Shown here in pieces: positions 42,768 to 54,168 of a stretch of DNA of 64,000 nucleotides (the first letter of the stretch is position 1; each line of letters opens with the position of its first letter). The notes under the pieces were generated by a model that was given only the letters and a program-made list of their open reading frames with translations, did no database searches and had not been told where the DNA came from. The DNA lies in NCBI GenBank assembly GCA_963969365.1, contig OZ017759.1:1-64000 (forward strand), given 5' to 3'. Source of the DNA: Asterochloris sp. CNOR1 (Eukaryota; Chlorophyta; Trebouxiophyceae; Trebouxiales; Trebouxiaceae). The translations under genes were made by a program, and so were the position numbers.

Positions 42768-45700
42768 TCAGGAGCATGTGATCAGCGGCTGAGCAGGGCG
42801 GGCCTGATGTGACTGCGCCTGGTCAGTGACCACATGGATGGCCTCAAGCCCCAGAGCATGGCAGAGATACTCCTGGTTCTCTTGTACCAGGGCAGCCTCA
42901 TCAAAGGGCAGCTTTAGCTGCAACACCTGCAACAGGACAGGAATGGCGGAGTCAAAGTGGTGTAGCTTTGACACGCGCAACCTCATGTGGAACCTACAAG
43001 ACCCACCGTGGCGCCAAGAGCATCAGCTTCCTGCTGCATCTTCTTGGCAAAGGGGAGGGTCAGGGCCTTGATGGCCTTAGGTGCCTTCCCTTGAATGTCT
43101 GGGTGTTGGCAAGACCCTTGCAGCTGCAAATCATACAGTTTATACATTAGTACAAATCATACATTGGTTGCACAAAAAGGCTCGATGACAAGCTAGCATG
43201 ACCATGCCACAGGAGAGCCTCACCTGTGCGGTCAGCTGATCTGGCAGATCTCGGGGAAAGCTGGGCTGCCCTCTGGAGTTGAACACCTTCTGCATGTGCT
43301 GCAGCACCTCCGCCTGCCACCCATCAAAGCGGGGCACAACAGTCACCTGTGCCTTGGTCGCCTGCACGCAGCAAGCATGCATCACATGAACTCCACCTGT
43401 ACACGACTGCAGCAGCAGCAACAGAAACTGCTGTAATCTTGCTTCAGCTAACCCAGTCCTGCTGACCTCACCTTGACCGCTGGTTGTGGATCCTGCTTGC
43501 CCTTCTTCTTGCTCTGCGGCGGCTTCATGGCGTCCTGTATCTGCGCCTTGAGCTTCTCCAGGTGCCCATCTGCCTCCTGCAGGAGAACACCACAGGCATA
43601 TGAGTTTTCTGGCAAAGATCTGACGGCCGCAGAAGATGCTACTGCTGCATCGCCAAGGGTAGCCACAACCACACAAGCCCCTGCGTGCGCAGATGATGTA
43701 TCAGCACAAGGCCTTTCTCAGGCCTCTGGCGATGCCCTCTTCTGACTGCACAAGCACAGGACATGGCACACTGCCCAGCATCATGTTTACCTGCAATATT
43801 AGGTCAGGCTGCTCAGCCTTAGGCCACCCCGCGTGCCATACGCTGCCCTTACAGTGCAGCACATTGCGCCACACATGCTCGCTCCAGTGGGGGCAGAAGG
43901 GCACCATCATCTGCGTGTACACCTGCAGCAGTGAAATTGAGAAACTCAACGCCAGCAGCAAAGTGGCACAGACCCTCATGGGGCCAAGTCATTTTGGGGG
44001 GCTGAGTGTGCAGACACAGCATGAGACTGGTTTCAACGAGCAGAGCCTCGCCTGTTTGCTCATTGGTCAAGCCAGACCAGAATATCTGTTAGCCCACACG
44101 CATGCTGCTCTGGTGATGCCCACCAAGAAGAGGACAGTGACTGGCCCTCAGCCCTCTCCTCTGGCTACCTGAGCAACACAAGCACCTGAGCAACACAAAG
44201 AAGCCCTGCCCACCTCCATGTACCGCCGCGCAAGGTCGCGCCTCATGCCCCGCTTGCCACAGCGCTGCAAGTACAGGTTGCGGGCATTGAGCAGGCCGAA
44301 GAAGCTGTGCTTGAGGGCCTCCTTGAACAGCATGGCATCCATGGCAGCATGGGTGGTCTGCACGGCTGCGTGGATGCTGTTGTTGAACGCCCTGCACAGA
44401 AGGCGCAAGGTGACTTTGATGCGAGGCCAGCTTTGTTGGTCTGCTTTCACATCCAGTCTGCTGACTTGTCTGTGTTGAGTCAATGTGTAATCAGAAGTGA
44501 TTAGCGGTGCAAGCAGGCATTCAGGGTACAAGGCGAACCGTTTTGTACAGCGTCTGGCCACAAGATGCAGCACCCTAAACAACCATCAGTGCGTCAGGGT
44601 GCTTCTACATGCTTTGCTCGAGTATGGGTGTTACAGGCAAGGCCTGCATCCGCAGCCCAGGCAATCAGCCGCCCAGAGCCTGAGCATGTGCTGTTGAGTG
44701 GAGGCATTCAGGCGCTGGAGCGGCATGCTCAGGTGGTGCGACGAAACTGCAGCACTTTGGCCACAAAACCTTGATACTGTGGTTAAGCAGCACTACTGCA
44801 GCCTGCCAACAACAGACTGGAGCCCTGTGATAGAGCAACTACTTGATTTTGACAACCTTTACCTGTCTGCAAAGGTCTCAGCGCCTCCATCCCTCAGTTG
44901 CTGCTCTGCCCTCGCCGTGTCCTCCATCCAGGCCAGCTCCTGCAGGGCGTCACAATGGCTGCATGCCAGAAGGTGCACCATGCCAAACTGATTTGCGGCG
45001 CTGTCTGCCAGCATTCGGTGCGGTTGAGACCACGCGCACAGGACAGGCTGTGCCCTCTGGCAGAGGAGGCTGATCTCTGGCCTCTGGGCACGCAGCCTCA
45101 AGCAGTGATGACCTGCCGACCGCCACACACACAGAAGGAGCCCCAGAAAAAAAGCTGATGCATGCTGTGGCTCCCAAGAGCAGCCTTGGGGGCAGGCAAA
45201 GAAGAACAAATCAGTCAGGAGACAGCTTAACTTAGCTCACCTTGGTCAGGCGCAGCACAGCTGCGTTTGCCACAGAAACCTCAAAGTTGGCGTCTTCCAT
45301 GCCGTCACCAGCGTCCGCCAAGGCAATGCGCATCGCATCCGCGCCATACTCATCAATGGCCTGGCGCAGCGTCTTGAAGTTGCCTGCAGGCAACGCCCCT
45401 ATGCAGTGAGTTTAGAGGCTGAAGTTGTGACTCAATCCCTCTCCAGTCAAAGTTCTGTGTATTGCAGAGATAGTGAAAGTAGCCCCTGAACCTGACAGAT
45501 AGCATCTGTGAGAAGCTATGGCACTCCCACCAGCATAGGCATTTAAAGATTTTGGTGTACGTCTGCCTGCATAGAGGAATCACTGGTGCAGCTCAACAGC
45601 ATTTCTGCATGGCAGCAGGTGGCATGGTCATTCAGTCATGCACAATCTGATAGGACAAAGCAATGTGCACTGCATCTGCGCCAGCTCGTTGACCAACCGC

Positions 45701-48700
45701 CGCACCAAACTGTGATGCCAGCAAAGCAACGTGCTCAGAAAGGAAATTGCTTGATTGAGCATACTGCTGTTTTCAGTGGGGGTTCTCCCAGCCCACCTGT
45801 ACTCTTGCTCATCTTGTCGCCATTGAGCAGCAGGTGTCCATTGCAGCGCATAGCCCGGGGCCACTTGGAGGGGTCGTCCTCCCAGATGGCTGTATGGTTG
45901 TACAGGCAGAAGGTCAGGTGGTTGTTGATCAGGTCCTTACCAGACACCTGCAGCCACAGCAAAAAAGTTCCACTTTTGAAGGGCACCAAAAGATCGAAGA
46001 TTAACAACAACAACAATGACATGGCACCTATGTTGAGGCTAAATTTCTTGACCTGCAGTCAGGAGCTGACTTGATGGGGCTAAGCCATTACTACGCAGTG
46101 CAGCCTGCTTTGAAGGCAGCCTGCTGCCTGCCAGCTGCGCAACACAGATATCATATGGCTGACATGGTGGCATCGGTGAAGCAACGAGTTGACAACACCA
46201 TAGATTTGAGGCCTGACAGCAGGATGCCAGCGCCATTTCAGCAGCGTCAGGGCGCCAGGGGAAGGGCACTCAGTGAAAGAGAGTCAACCTCAGGTTGGTC
46301 ATGTGGCCACCCTCAAGCGCAAGGAGGAACCAGAGAAGTGCAGGCTCACCAGTGGCATGAAAAGATATAGAAACAGCAGCTTCAAAGTGCTGCTGAGCAG
46401 AGGCACACAGAGCTCAGGGGCCCCAACTGCAATGCTGTGGCCCACAGGGCTCAGTTACTGGGCGTTAATGGGCCTGAACCCTAAAAGCTGACCCCCAACT
46501 GCACAGCCCTGACCCCAACGGCTCAGCTGCTAGGCAGTGCTGTCCTTGGCTGTTCCACTGCAGCGGTGCAGACGGACCCGTGACATCAAAGGGATCCCCA
46601 ACAGCACCGCCCTGACCCTGCCTGCTCTGCTGCTGGGCACTGCTGTCCTTTGGGTTCAGGGTTTGGGTTTGTCCTTGGATGTTTCACTGCAGCGGTGCAG
46701 ACAGACCCATGACATCAAAGGGATCCCCAACAGCACCACCCTGACCCTGCCTGCTCTGCTGCTGGGCACTGCTGTCCTTTGGGTGCGTGACTGCAGCTGT
46801 GCACATCCACCCTGACGTCAGATGGGTACTGAAGTGCGACCTGACATCAGAGGGACACCAGAGCTCACCCTGACGTCAAAGGGGTACCAGAACTCAAACT
46901 CCCGGCGCATCTCCTCGAGAGTGCTGCCTGGTATGGCGCTGCCCTCAGGCTTGAAACCCTTCAGGAAGATGAAGTTCCACACCTGCAGGCCACAAAAGGT
47001 GATATGAGCTTGGAGCTTTCAACTGAAGTCCACACTCACGACCCTTGACAGGCCAAGGGGTGAAGCGCAGAGATGCTATCTTGAATCCTCTGCAGCTAGC
47101 CAGATGCCCTTCAGCAGACCCCTTGCTGGGCCTCAAAAACACCCCCATCTAGGCCAGTTGGCTGGAGAAGCAGACCTCAGCACTCTTCTCGAAGTGCCCA
47201 ACTGTGCAGTGGTAGAACCAGCACCAGGAGCAGCAGTTTAGAAAGTGTGCATGCTTCACATGGCAAAGATTCTGCATGCACAGCCACAAGGTAACTACAC
47301 TCAGCAGTGCAGAGAGGACGGCTTGTTCATTGCACTACTTCCAGTAGGCAGCTGCCACCATCCTGACCTGCGATGATGTCACTGCCCAGCTGAGCCTACC
47401 TCATCAGTCATGTCCTGGGGCCGGATTCCTCCTGTGCCCTCCCCAAAAAGGTTGCCCTGCTGCAGCAGGTGGGCGACAGTGTAGTACGCCATGTAGATGG
47501 TGGAGTCAGATAGGGACTCAATGAGGTAGGTTGGGTCGCAGGGCAGGCGTGTGCCCAGTCCAAAGGACCGGCTGCAAGCCCACTGGTTCAGCCAGCCCAG
47601 GGCATACTCAAAGCCGTGGCGGGTGTCGTCTGTGTATGTGTGCATCTGCTGCAGGCACTGCCTGCAAGCTAGGGAATTGTGAGGGCTTGGATGATATGTG
47701 TATAAGACAGGGTCAGGTTCCACAGCAGGAATATGGGCAGTTACTCTACCTCCTCCCTGTATCTGAGGCGCCACTTGTCAGTCATGGCCACCACGCACTG
47801 CTTGACTGCTGCAACCACTGGCCCCATAGCTCAGGGCTGTGCTACCCACAGTCCCACTTCAGACAAAACAGTGTGACTCACTCTGTGCGGCGCTTCCAGC
47901 CCTCCTCCCCATATGTCAGGTACCACTGGTCGGTCAGGGCCACCACGCAGTCGTCCCCAGACCGGCTCATGACCGGGCGCTCAGGCTCTGCATAGTTGAG
48001 GGCCTCGCCAGCCTCAGTCATCTCCTGCTTGATGCGGCCCTTGACCTCAGACACCTGCAGGCAACAGTGGAAGTTAGTATTTGTTTGTGGGCTGCTCATG
48101 CTCACCCGCCTGCAGGCTGGGCCCCTCTGAGACTCTTGAAGCCACACTGCGCCCTCTGCAACAGCACCTGGAGCAAGCCCAGCGATACCAGTTGAGGCAG
48201 CCAGTGGTAGTGTGCTACAGGATACTGCAGGGGGCCATGCTGCGCCCACTGGCACACAGGCAGAGGTGGTTCTTTTTCTCCAACCTCTGACGGCAGCAGG
48301 GGCAGCAGAGCGTAACACATGTGTGAGACCATCCTTCTGAGCCCTGCATCCAGTGTCACATGGAGCCCAAAGGTCACAGTCTGGCTGCTTGATGCCACTC
48401 TTGACCTCGAGACAGCTGCAGGCTTCACTTGCTTACGGGTCCTCTTCCCTGAAGGCAGCGTGTGTTACAGATCTGCCAGAAAGCGCCTCTCCCTGCAGGT
48501 GTGCCACAAGCAGGCAGCAGCTCTTGAGGCCCAGGAAGCTTGCAGCCATTCCGCAGCCTCAAACACCACCTTCTCAAGGCACCCATTGACTCTGAGCACC
48601 TGCACACAGGGTGTCTGTGTGTTGTTTGTGTGAGTATCAGCATTGAAATGAGGTGGCACCCCTCCTGCTTGATACGCCCCTTCACCCCAAACATCTGTGG

Positions 48701-51700
48701 ACAGTATATGGCTCATGAACGAGAGCCTGAGACAGTGGCCCCTGCCTCATGGCCTTCTTTAGCGCCTGCTGGCGCAGCATGCATCAGCCTTGCTACCTTT
48801 TTGGCTGCTGGAGGCCTCTGTACCACACTGCACATAGCCATTGGCTTTGAAACAGGCCTGACCATGGTGCAAAACAAAAAGGCAGCTCAACAGGGCCAGC
48901 CTGAATGGTAGTTAATGTTTGCAGCCAAGTATCGCCGCCAGCAGGTGCCAGTACAGCCTGCAGTGGCCGTGACACAGCTTGACCCAGCCAGTGTGTCTGT
49001 GCGCAGGTGGCCAGTAGTCCTCTGCACCCCGCTGCTGTCCAGTGCCCCTTCACCACGAGATCTTGGAGACCTCAGCAGCAGCCATGGGTGGCCTCACCTT
49101 CTTCCCCTTGTAGCTGCCAATGATCATGACGCCGTCATTGAAGCCCTTGAGGTAGACCTCATGCTTGGCCTCCTCCAGCTTCTTTGCGTCATGCTGGTTC
49201 TTCACGCCCAGGCGTCTGCACATCAGAGGAGCTGCCAGGTTGCCATACTCCTTGGTCTCCAGCACAGGAATGATCTGCAGGGCACAGAAGGAAGCACTAT
49301 GGGGGGCTGAATCCTTCAGCTTGTGCCGTGCCTTAGTCTCCAGCATAATGTTGTATGATTGCCGGCACGACAATACATGGAAGGCCAGGCTTTCAGGTGG
49401 TCGACAGCTATGCCCACATGAGCAGCAGCTGTGTTGCTAAATGTTGCTTGATGCCCATTCCAGGGCAACCTGCAGGCATGAAGAAAGCTGCTGATTGGTC
49501 AGTGCTGCGAGGCACCTAGCACACCATGCAGTGCTTGTGGGGCCTGCCCAACACAGAACAGCTGCCAGACTCTAGCGCAAGAGGGCTGGAAGAACGGTCT
49601 GCAGAATTGCAAGGCTTGGCCAGTCAATGGCGCGTTCATCAAGACCTGTATGTACGCACAGTCCTCTACAAGCAGGAAGTGCCACCCTGCTTGAGCACCT
49701 TCTCTCTGGTTCATGAGGCCCCTGGCAGCGCACACCAGCAGCAGAGCATGCGTTTTCTGCTAGCGTCACGGGACCGCATCTGATCCTGTGCAGGGAGGTT
49801 CATCCTGCTGCTGTTCCCAGGCTCGATGCAGCAAGGGCGCTGGCCAGCAGCAGCTCACGACCACCCACCTGCTCAAAGCCCTGCAACAGACCCAAAAGCT
49901 TACCTGATCCTCTGCAGGGACCCACTCTGGCTTGACGCCATGTGTCGGCTTGTCGCGGAGGTCCTTGAGGGCAATGTAGTCATCTGGTGAGTCAGACGGC
50001 ACGCTGGTGACCACACCCGTGCCCTTATCCATCTTGATGGTCGTCAGGGGCAGTGTGTAGATGATGCGGCCGCCACTCAGCGGTGCCTGCATGGCAGCAG
50101 CTCCAAGCTCTGGCAAACCAAACACCAAGGGGATGCCTCCAGGACTACAAGGCAAGCGCCTGAGCATCTGGTGCTGCCATAACAGCTCACAGCGCGTGAT
50201 GCTCTGGACTGTAATGCATTCAAGGTGTTGTCACCCGGGCAGCATATGGCGTTTTGACCTGGCTTCTCCAGCTGCAAGCGACAGGCTCAGACTGACCTGC
50301 AGCTGAGTCCCCAGCAGGTCCTGCCCCGACACCTGCAGCAGGCACTCTGGCTCCCCCTGCTTGGGCATCTTGTCCTGCCATGACAGGTTGCGAGCGGAGC
50401 GGTGCGCCATGACATAGATGGCACTGTGTGGGCCGCGGAACGCGCCGTACACTCCCTTGGGCAGCACCCAGCAGTTGAGCTGGCCATACATGGTCTCTGG
50501 GCGCAGGGTGGCAGCCAGGAAGAAGATGTCGCCCTGTCCCTGCAGGTACAGGAGCCATCTGTGAGCTGCCCATACTCGATACACACTCCCAACAGCGACT
50601 GGGGCTCAGCCAGATGGGCTGCACAACCCCACAATCTTGATACAAGTGGGTTGGAAACAAGGAGTGAAACAAGGAACAGCACACCCCTTGCTCACCTTGA
50701 GCTCTGCCAGCTTGTTGATGGGCTCCACCACCTTCATCTTAACGAGAGTGTACTCCTGGGGGTTGCTGCCCTCCCCCGACGCTCTGTCGTGGTCAGCGCA
50801 GGGCTGCCCATCCTTAGGGGAGTAGACTGCATACCTGCAGGCAGGTGTACCTATTTGTACCCTTGGGCCTTGTAAGCAAAGGCAAAACTATGAGTTACCT
50901 TTGGTTACCCATTGAGGCAACACAAGCAAGACCTTGTGTCTTGCAAAGCAGGCATGTGTTCCAGATAGAATGAGATGTCGAACCAGCAATTCAAGTGCCT
51001 TTCATGCATTTGAGCAGGCGTGCTTGGTGTAAGGCCAGGCTAGACATGTGAACTGCAGCCACAATGCTGTTGGTGCAGATCACGAGTCCACAAGGCCAGC
51101 TGCAGCAGGCCACAGGGCAGACTTGCATTTGACAGACAGGGCAGTGTTGTGCTGAGGGCAGCACATTGCTCCAAACAGGTGTGCAGTAGCAGCAGGTGTT
51201 CTGATGAGGAGCTCAAACCCACAACTTACAGGTTACAGCCACTACAACATTGAGAGGCCTGGAGACACCCCACAACCCACCACTCGTCCTCTACTAAGGA
51301 ACCCTTCTTCTTCAGGTCCCTGACAGCCACAGCACAATGCATGCGGCGCTCTGCAGCAGCCGCCCACCTGGCCCCCTCTCCAGCATGCCACATCAGCACA
51401 CAGAGCTGCCCTCAGGACTCACCGCTTGTCCTGAACAATGCGCCCCTGGTCCCTCAGCCTCCTGAACTGCCACTGCACAAAGCTGTCGTAGTAGGGATTC
51501 CGGTCTGTAGTGATGAAGGTGCGGCGCCAGTCCACGCCACACCCCATGGCAGAGATGTCTTTGATGCCCTCAGGTGGGAAGTAGCGCAGCCACTGCATAG
51601 AGTCGCTGCAGGACAGGCACCTTGCTAGTCAGGGCCTGACGGTTTGCCATAAGAAGTTGCGCAGCCACCGTGTGGCGTTGCTGCAGGGCCAGGACCTTGC

Positions 51701-53996
51701 TAGTCAGGGCCTGATGCAGTCAGCGGGAAGTAGTGTGCGGCCACTGCATAGCGCTGCTGCAGGACAGGCATACTGCTGATCAGGGCATGAGGGACTTGAG
51801 GAGGGAGACAGGCTGCCCAGGCATCTTTCACTCTGGCATTGCAATGCTGTCAAGTGCTGCAAATGAGGTCAGCAAATGTGTCGATGAATGCAGACCCAGT
51901 ATGTTTGATCTGGTACAGATTGGATGACACTCTTGCAACACAATTCTGTGTCAGGCAGGCACCACACGAGGTCCAGCTGAGGCCTGCTGGGCCCAGCAGC
52001 TGTCTGTGCCAGCAAGACATCGATGCAAAGCACCCTGAAGGTTCACATGCCCACAGATGCAGTGCAACCTTCTGCCGCCTGCCCCTGTGCTACCAGCTCA
52101 CCTAAACCTCTCGATGCCCTCGATGCCGCTGCTGGCCAGGATGCCCCACTGCGTTTTCGCTGTGCCCTGCTTGGCAGCTGCCTTGCTCTTCTTGCCCACA
52201 TGTCGGCCACCCGGCTGTGCTTCGTTGCTGGCAGCTGGCGCTCCCCCTGCTGTCTGAGGCGCCTCATCCTGCAGTGCCGCACAGTTGGTGGTGGTTTGTG
52301 CACGGCTTGGGCCCAGCTGAGCCCTTTGCTGTGTACGTGCATGGCTACACTGCTAAGGGAGCACAGCCCCACCCATCGCAGGGTACTCTGTGCACTGGGG
52401 CAGACAGAGTGCTCAGCTTCGTGCAGTTCTGCAGTGCAATGCCTGACGCTCAACCTGTGCCACAGCAGAAGGCAGGCAGACAGGAGCACTGCAGGGCACT
52501 GCCAGGGTAAATGTACTACTTTGCAGGCCAGCCTCACTACTGCAGGTCTCACTTGCAGATATCCTCCCACCTTACCTCAGCTGCTTTACTGACTCCCTCA
52601 GTCTCCCTCAGAAGCTCTACACCATACTGCTGAAGGGCATTGCAGGGCACTGCCATGGTGCAGTGCCTACATCGCAGGCCGGGCCCATCCCCTGCAAATA
52701 GTGTTCAGGGGCGTCCTCACCTCAGCCGCTTCAATGACTCCCTCCGTCTCTCTCAGATACTCCACGCCATACTGCTCAATCTCTCGGGCGAGCTTGTCAG
52801 CACAGGCCTGCATAGCAACAGATCCCACTCTTATTGGCTGCATTACACAACCAATGACAATCGCTCTGTCGTTGCTAGCGAAAAATCTAGGCCCCAGAGC
52901 GCCTGGACACTGTGCTGGCACCCAGCAGTGAGCATGCTGCTCAAGACATGCTGCTGCAGACTCTGGGCAGCCCGTGGGAGTTAAGAAGCGGGCCACTGCC
53001 AAGCAACCCAGTTAATGGCAAGAAAGGCACAGGCAGCAGCTAGGCAACGTTTCCAGCCTGGGCACTCAGCAGTCCTGGAGTGGCAGTGGGAAAGGCTGTG
53101 CGCCATTTGGGCGGTGCTCGAGTAAGTAACAGCTGCTGGTTGTCAATGTCAGTGCACATGTTATGTGGAAGGTGCCTCACCTTGATGGGCATGCCGGTGC
53201 AGTGAAAGCCCTGAGCAAATAGGACAGGGCGCCCACAGACACGGTGGAAGGCCGAGGCAAACTCCAGCTGCAGGCAGAGAAGGGCGCGCTCAAGTGTTGG
53301 CCTGCCTTGCGATTGATGCAGGCAAGAGAGCGCTGCAAGTTCAGGCCAGCAGCTGGAGAGTCCAGGATGTTGATCTGCCCACTACCGCAGATGCAGCAAT
53401 CACAATTCACAGGCCTCTCAAGAGCGCTTGGCCAGACAGCCACAGGCTGAAAACATTGTTCAGCAATGCGTCCTCTGAGCTGATGAAGAACACTCACCTT
53501 TGACAGAGAGAATGCATGCCCCAGGTGCAGCAGCCCGTTCATGTAAGGGTAGGGAAAGTTCCCAAAGAACTTCTGAACGTTCTCTCCTGCATGGCCAGCA
53601 ACCAGAGTCAGCGCTGCAGGGAAGGGCAGAGACACATATCTGCAGAGAATTGGCATGCAATGCACTGACTGATCATATTGCTGGGGTTGCAGCAAGCACA
53701 GACGGCTGTCGTGCAGCAGCAGCTGCGGCGCCGTCCATGATCACCTGATGCAGGTGCCTGCACTTCGAAAGTCTTCTCCTGCTCCCAGAGCTGCTGCATG
53801 TTGACGGCCATGTTCTGAAGCAGTTCTGTCCGCCCGCGACTCTCCCCTTTCTGCATCCAAAGGCCACGATTGGAAGCAGTCAGTAATGTGAGTGTGGTGA
53901 CAATGTTGCAAAACCAGCACGATGTGCAGATGGCAGCCTGATCTGTTCAGCGCAGCTGCAGCAGCTCACATCCTGCTTTTCCCCGGGAGGTGCCAT
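42768..53996 (-). CDS. LARS: Leucyl-tRNA synthetase, cytosolic
   Basis: Charges tRNA-Leu with leucine; class I synthetase with an inserted CP1 editing domain. Twenty-three exons join in frame to 1078 residues: 53996-53970, 53850-53745, 53586-53498, 53267-53181, 52807-52721, 52268-52102, 51605-51423, 50834-50696, 50539-50297, 50086-49904, 49274-49098, 48054-47882, 47661-47400, 46982-46869, 45947-45797, 45383-45241, 44939-44863, 44391-44214, 43922-43791, 43576-43472, 43361-43224, 43123-43007, 42926-42768. HIGH-type motif in [18 protein letters not shown] (residues about 54-72), editing-domain segments [19 protein letters not shown] and [20 protein letters not shown]-like block as [20 protein letters not shown], and KMSKS in NGDKMSKST (about residue 725). 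The Lys-rich [13 protein letters not shown] of exon 20 is the eukaryotic C-terminal insertion. No transit peptide, so cytosolic. A tRNA-Leu gene lies 1.03 kb beyond its 3' end. Confidence 0.97.
46550..46868 (-). repeat. Four junction echoes of the LARS exon 14 donor region
   Basis: Exon 14 ends on the minus strand TACCCCTTTGACGTCAGG then GTGAGC. In the following intron the element recurs as TGTCCCTCTGATGTCAGG (about 46853-46836), TACCCATCTGACGTCAGG (about 46827-46811), ATCCCTTTGATGTCATGG and ATCCCTTTGATGTCACGG (near 46715 and 46587). The last two lie inside a 128-bp tandem duplication that also repeats gcactgctgtcctttgg and cactgcagcggtgcag. Confidence 0.8.
48375..48705 (-). repeat. Two junction echoes of LARS exon 12 start
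   Basis: Exon 12 begins on the minus strand GTGTCTGAGGTCAAGGGCCG then CATCAAGCAGGAGATG (48054 on). Copies in the preceding intron: CTGTCTCGAGGTCAAGAGTG then GCATCAAGCAG near 48420-48375, and TGTTTGGGGTGAAGGGGCG then TATCAAGCAGGAGGGG near 48700-48655. Frameshifts and substitutions rule out normal use. Confidence 0.8.
51635..51770 (-). repeat. Two junction echoes of LARS exon 7 start
   Basis: Exon 7 begins after cctgcag with CGACTCTATGCAGTGGCTG then CGCTACTTCCCACC (51605 on). The minus strand of the upstream intron has cctgcagCAACGCCACACGG with TGGCTGCGCAACTTC (about 51685-51640), and cctgcagCAGCGCTATGCAG with TGGCCGCACACTACTTCCCG (about 51765-51718). Each copy keeps its own tgcag. Confidence 0.8.
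52574..52640 (-). repeat. Junction echo of LARS exon 5 with an open frame and intact donor
   Basis: The minus strand translates, in the frame of exon 5, to [21 protein letters not shown]-like sequence (20 of these shown: [20 protein letters not shown]). The true exon reads [20 protein letters not shown]. The copy is followed by GTAAGG, a better donor than the authentic GTGAGG, and lies about 145 bp downstream in the next intron. Confidence 0.8.
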
Positions 53997-54168
53997 GGGC
54001 GTCAAGCCAAACTTAATTTTCTCTGCTGTCAGCACAGAGATCTTGCTGTAATGTAATTGGTCTGCAAGAGCCTCAGGCGCAAGAAGGGTCAGCCTGACTG
54101 CTGGCCAGTGAGGCTGCTGACGATCTTGACCTAGCCTGCAGGTTATCGGCACACTCTGCCCTTTCAGG
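53997..54168. promoter_or_regulatory. Divergent intergenic region, LARS / ATP synthase delta
   Basis: 172 bp between the two start codons. A bidirectional promoter is inferred from spacing. No clear core-promoter motif. Confidence 0.5.
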
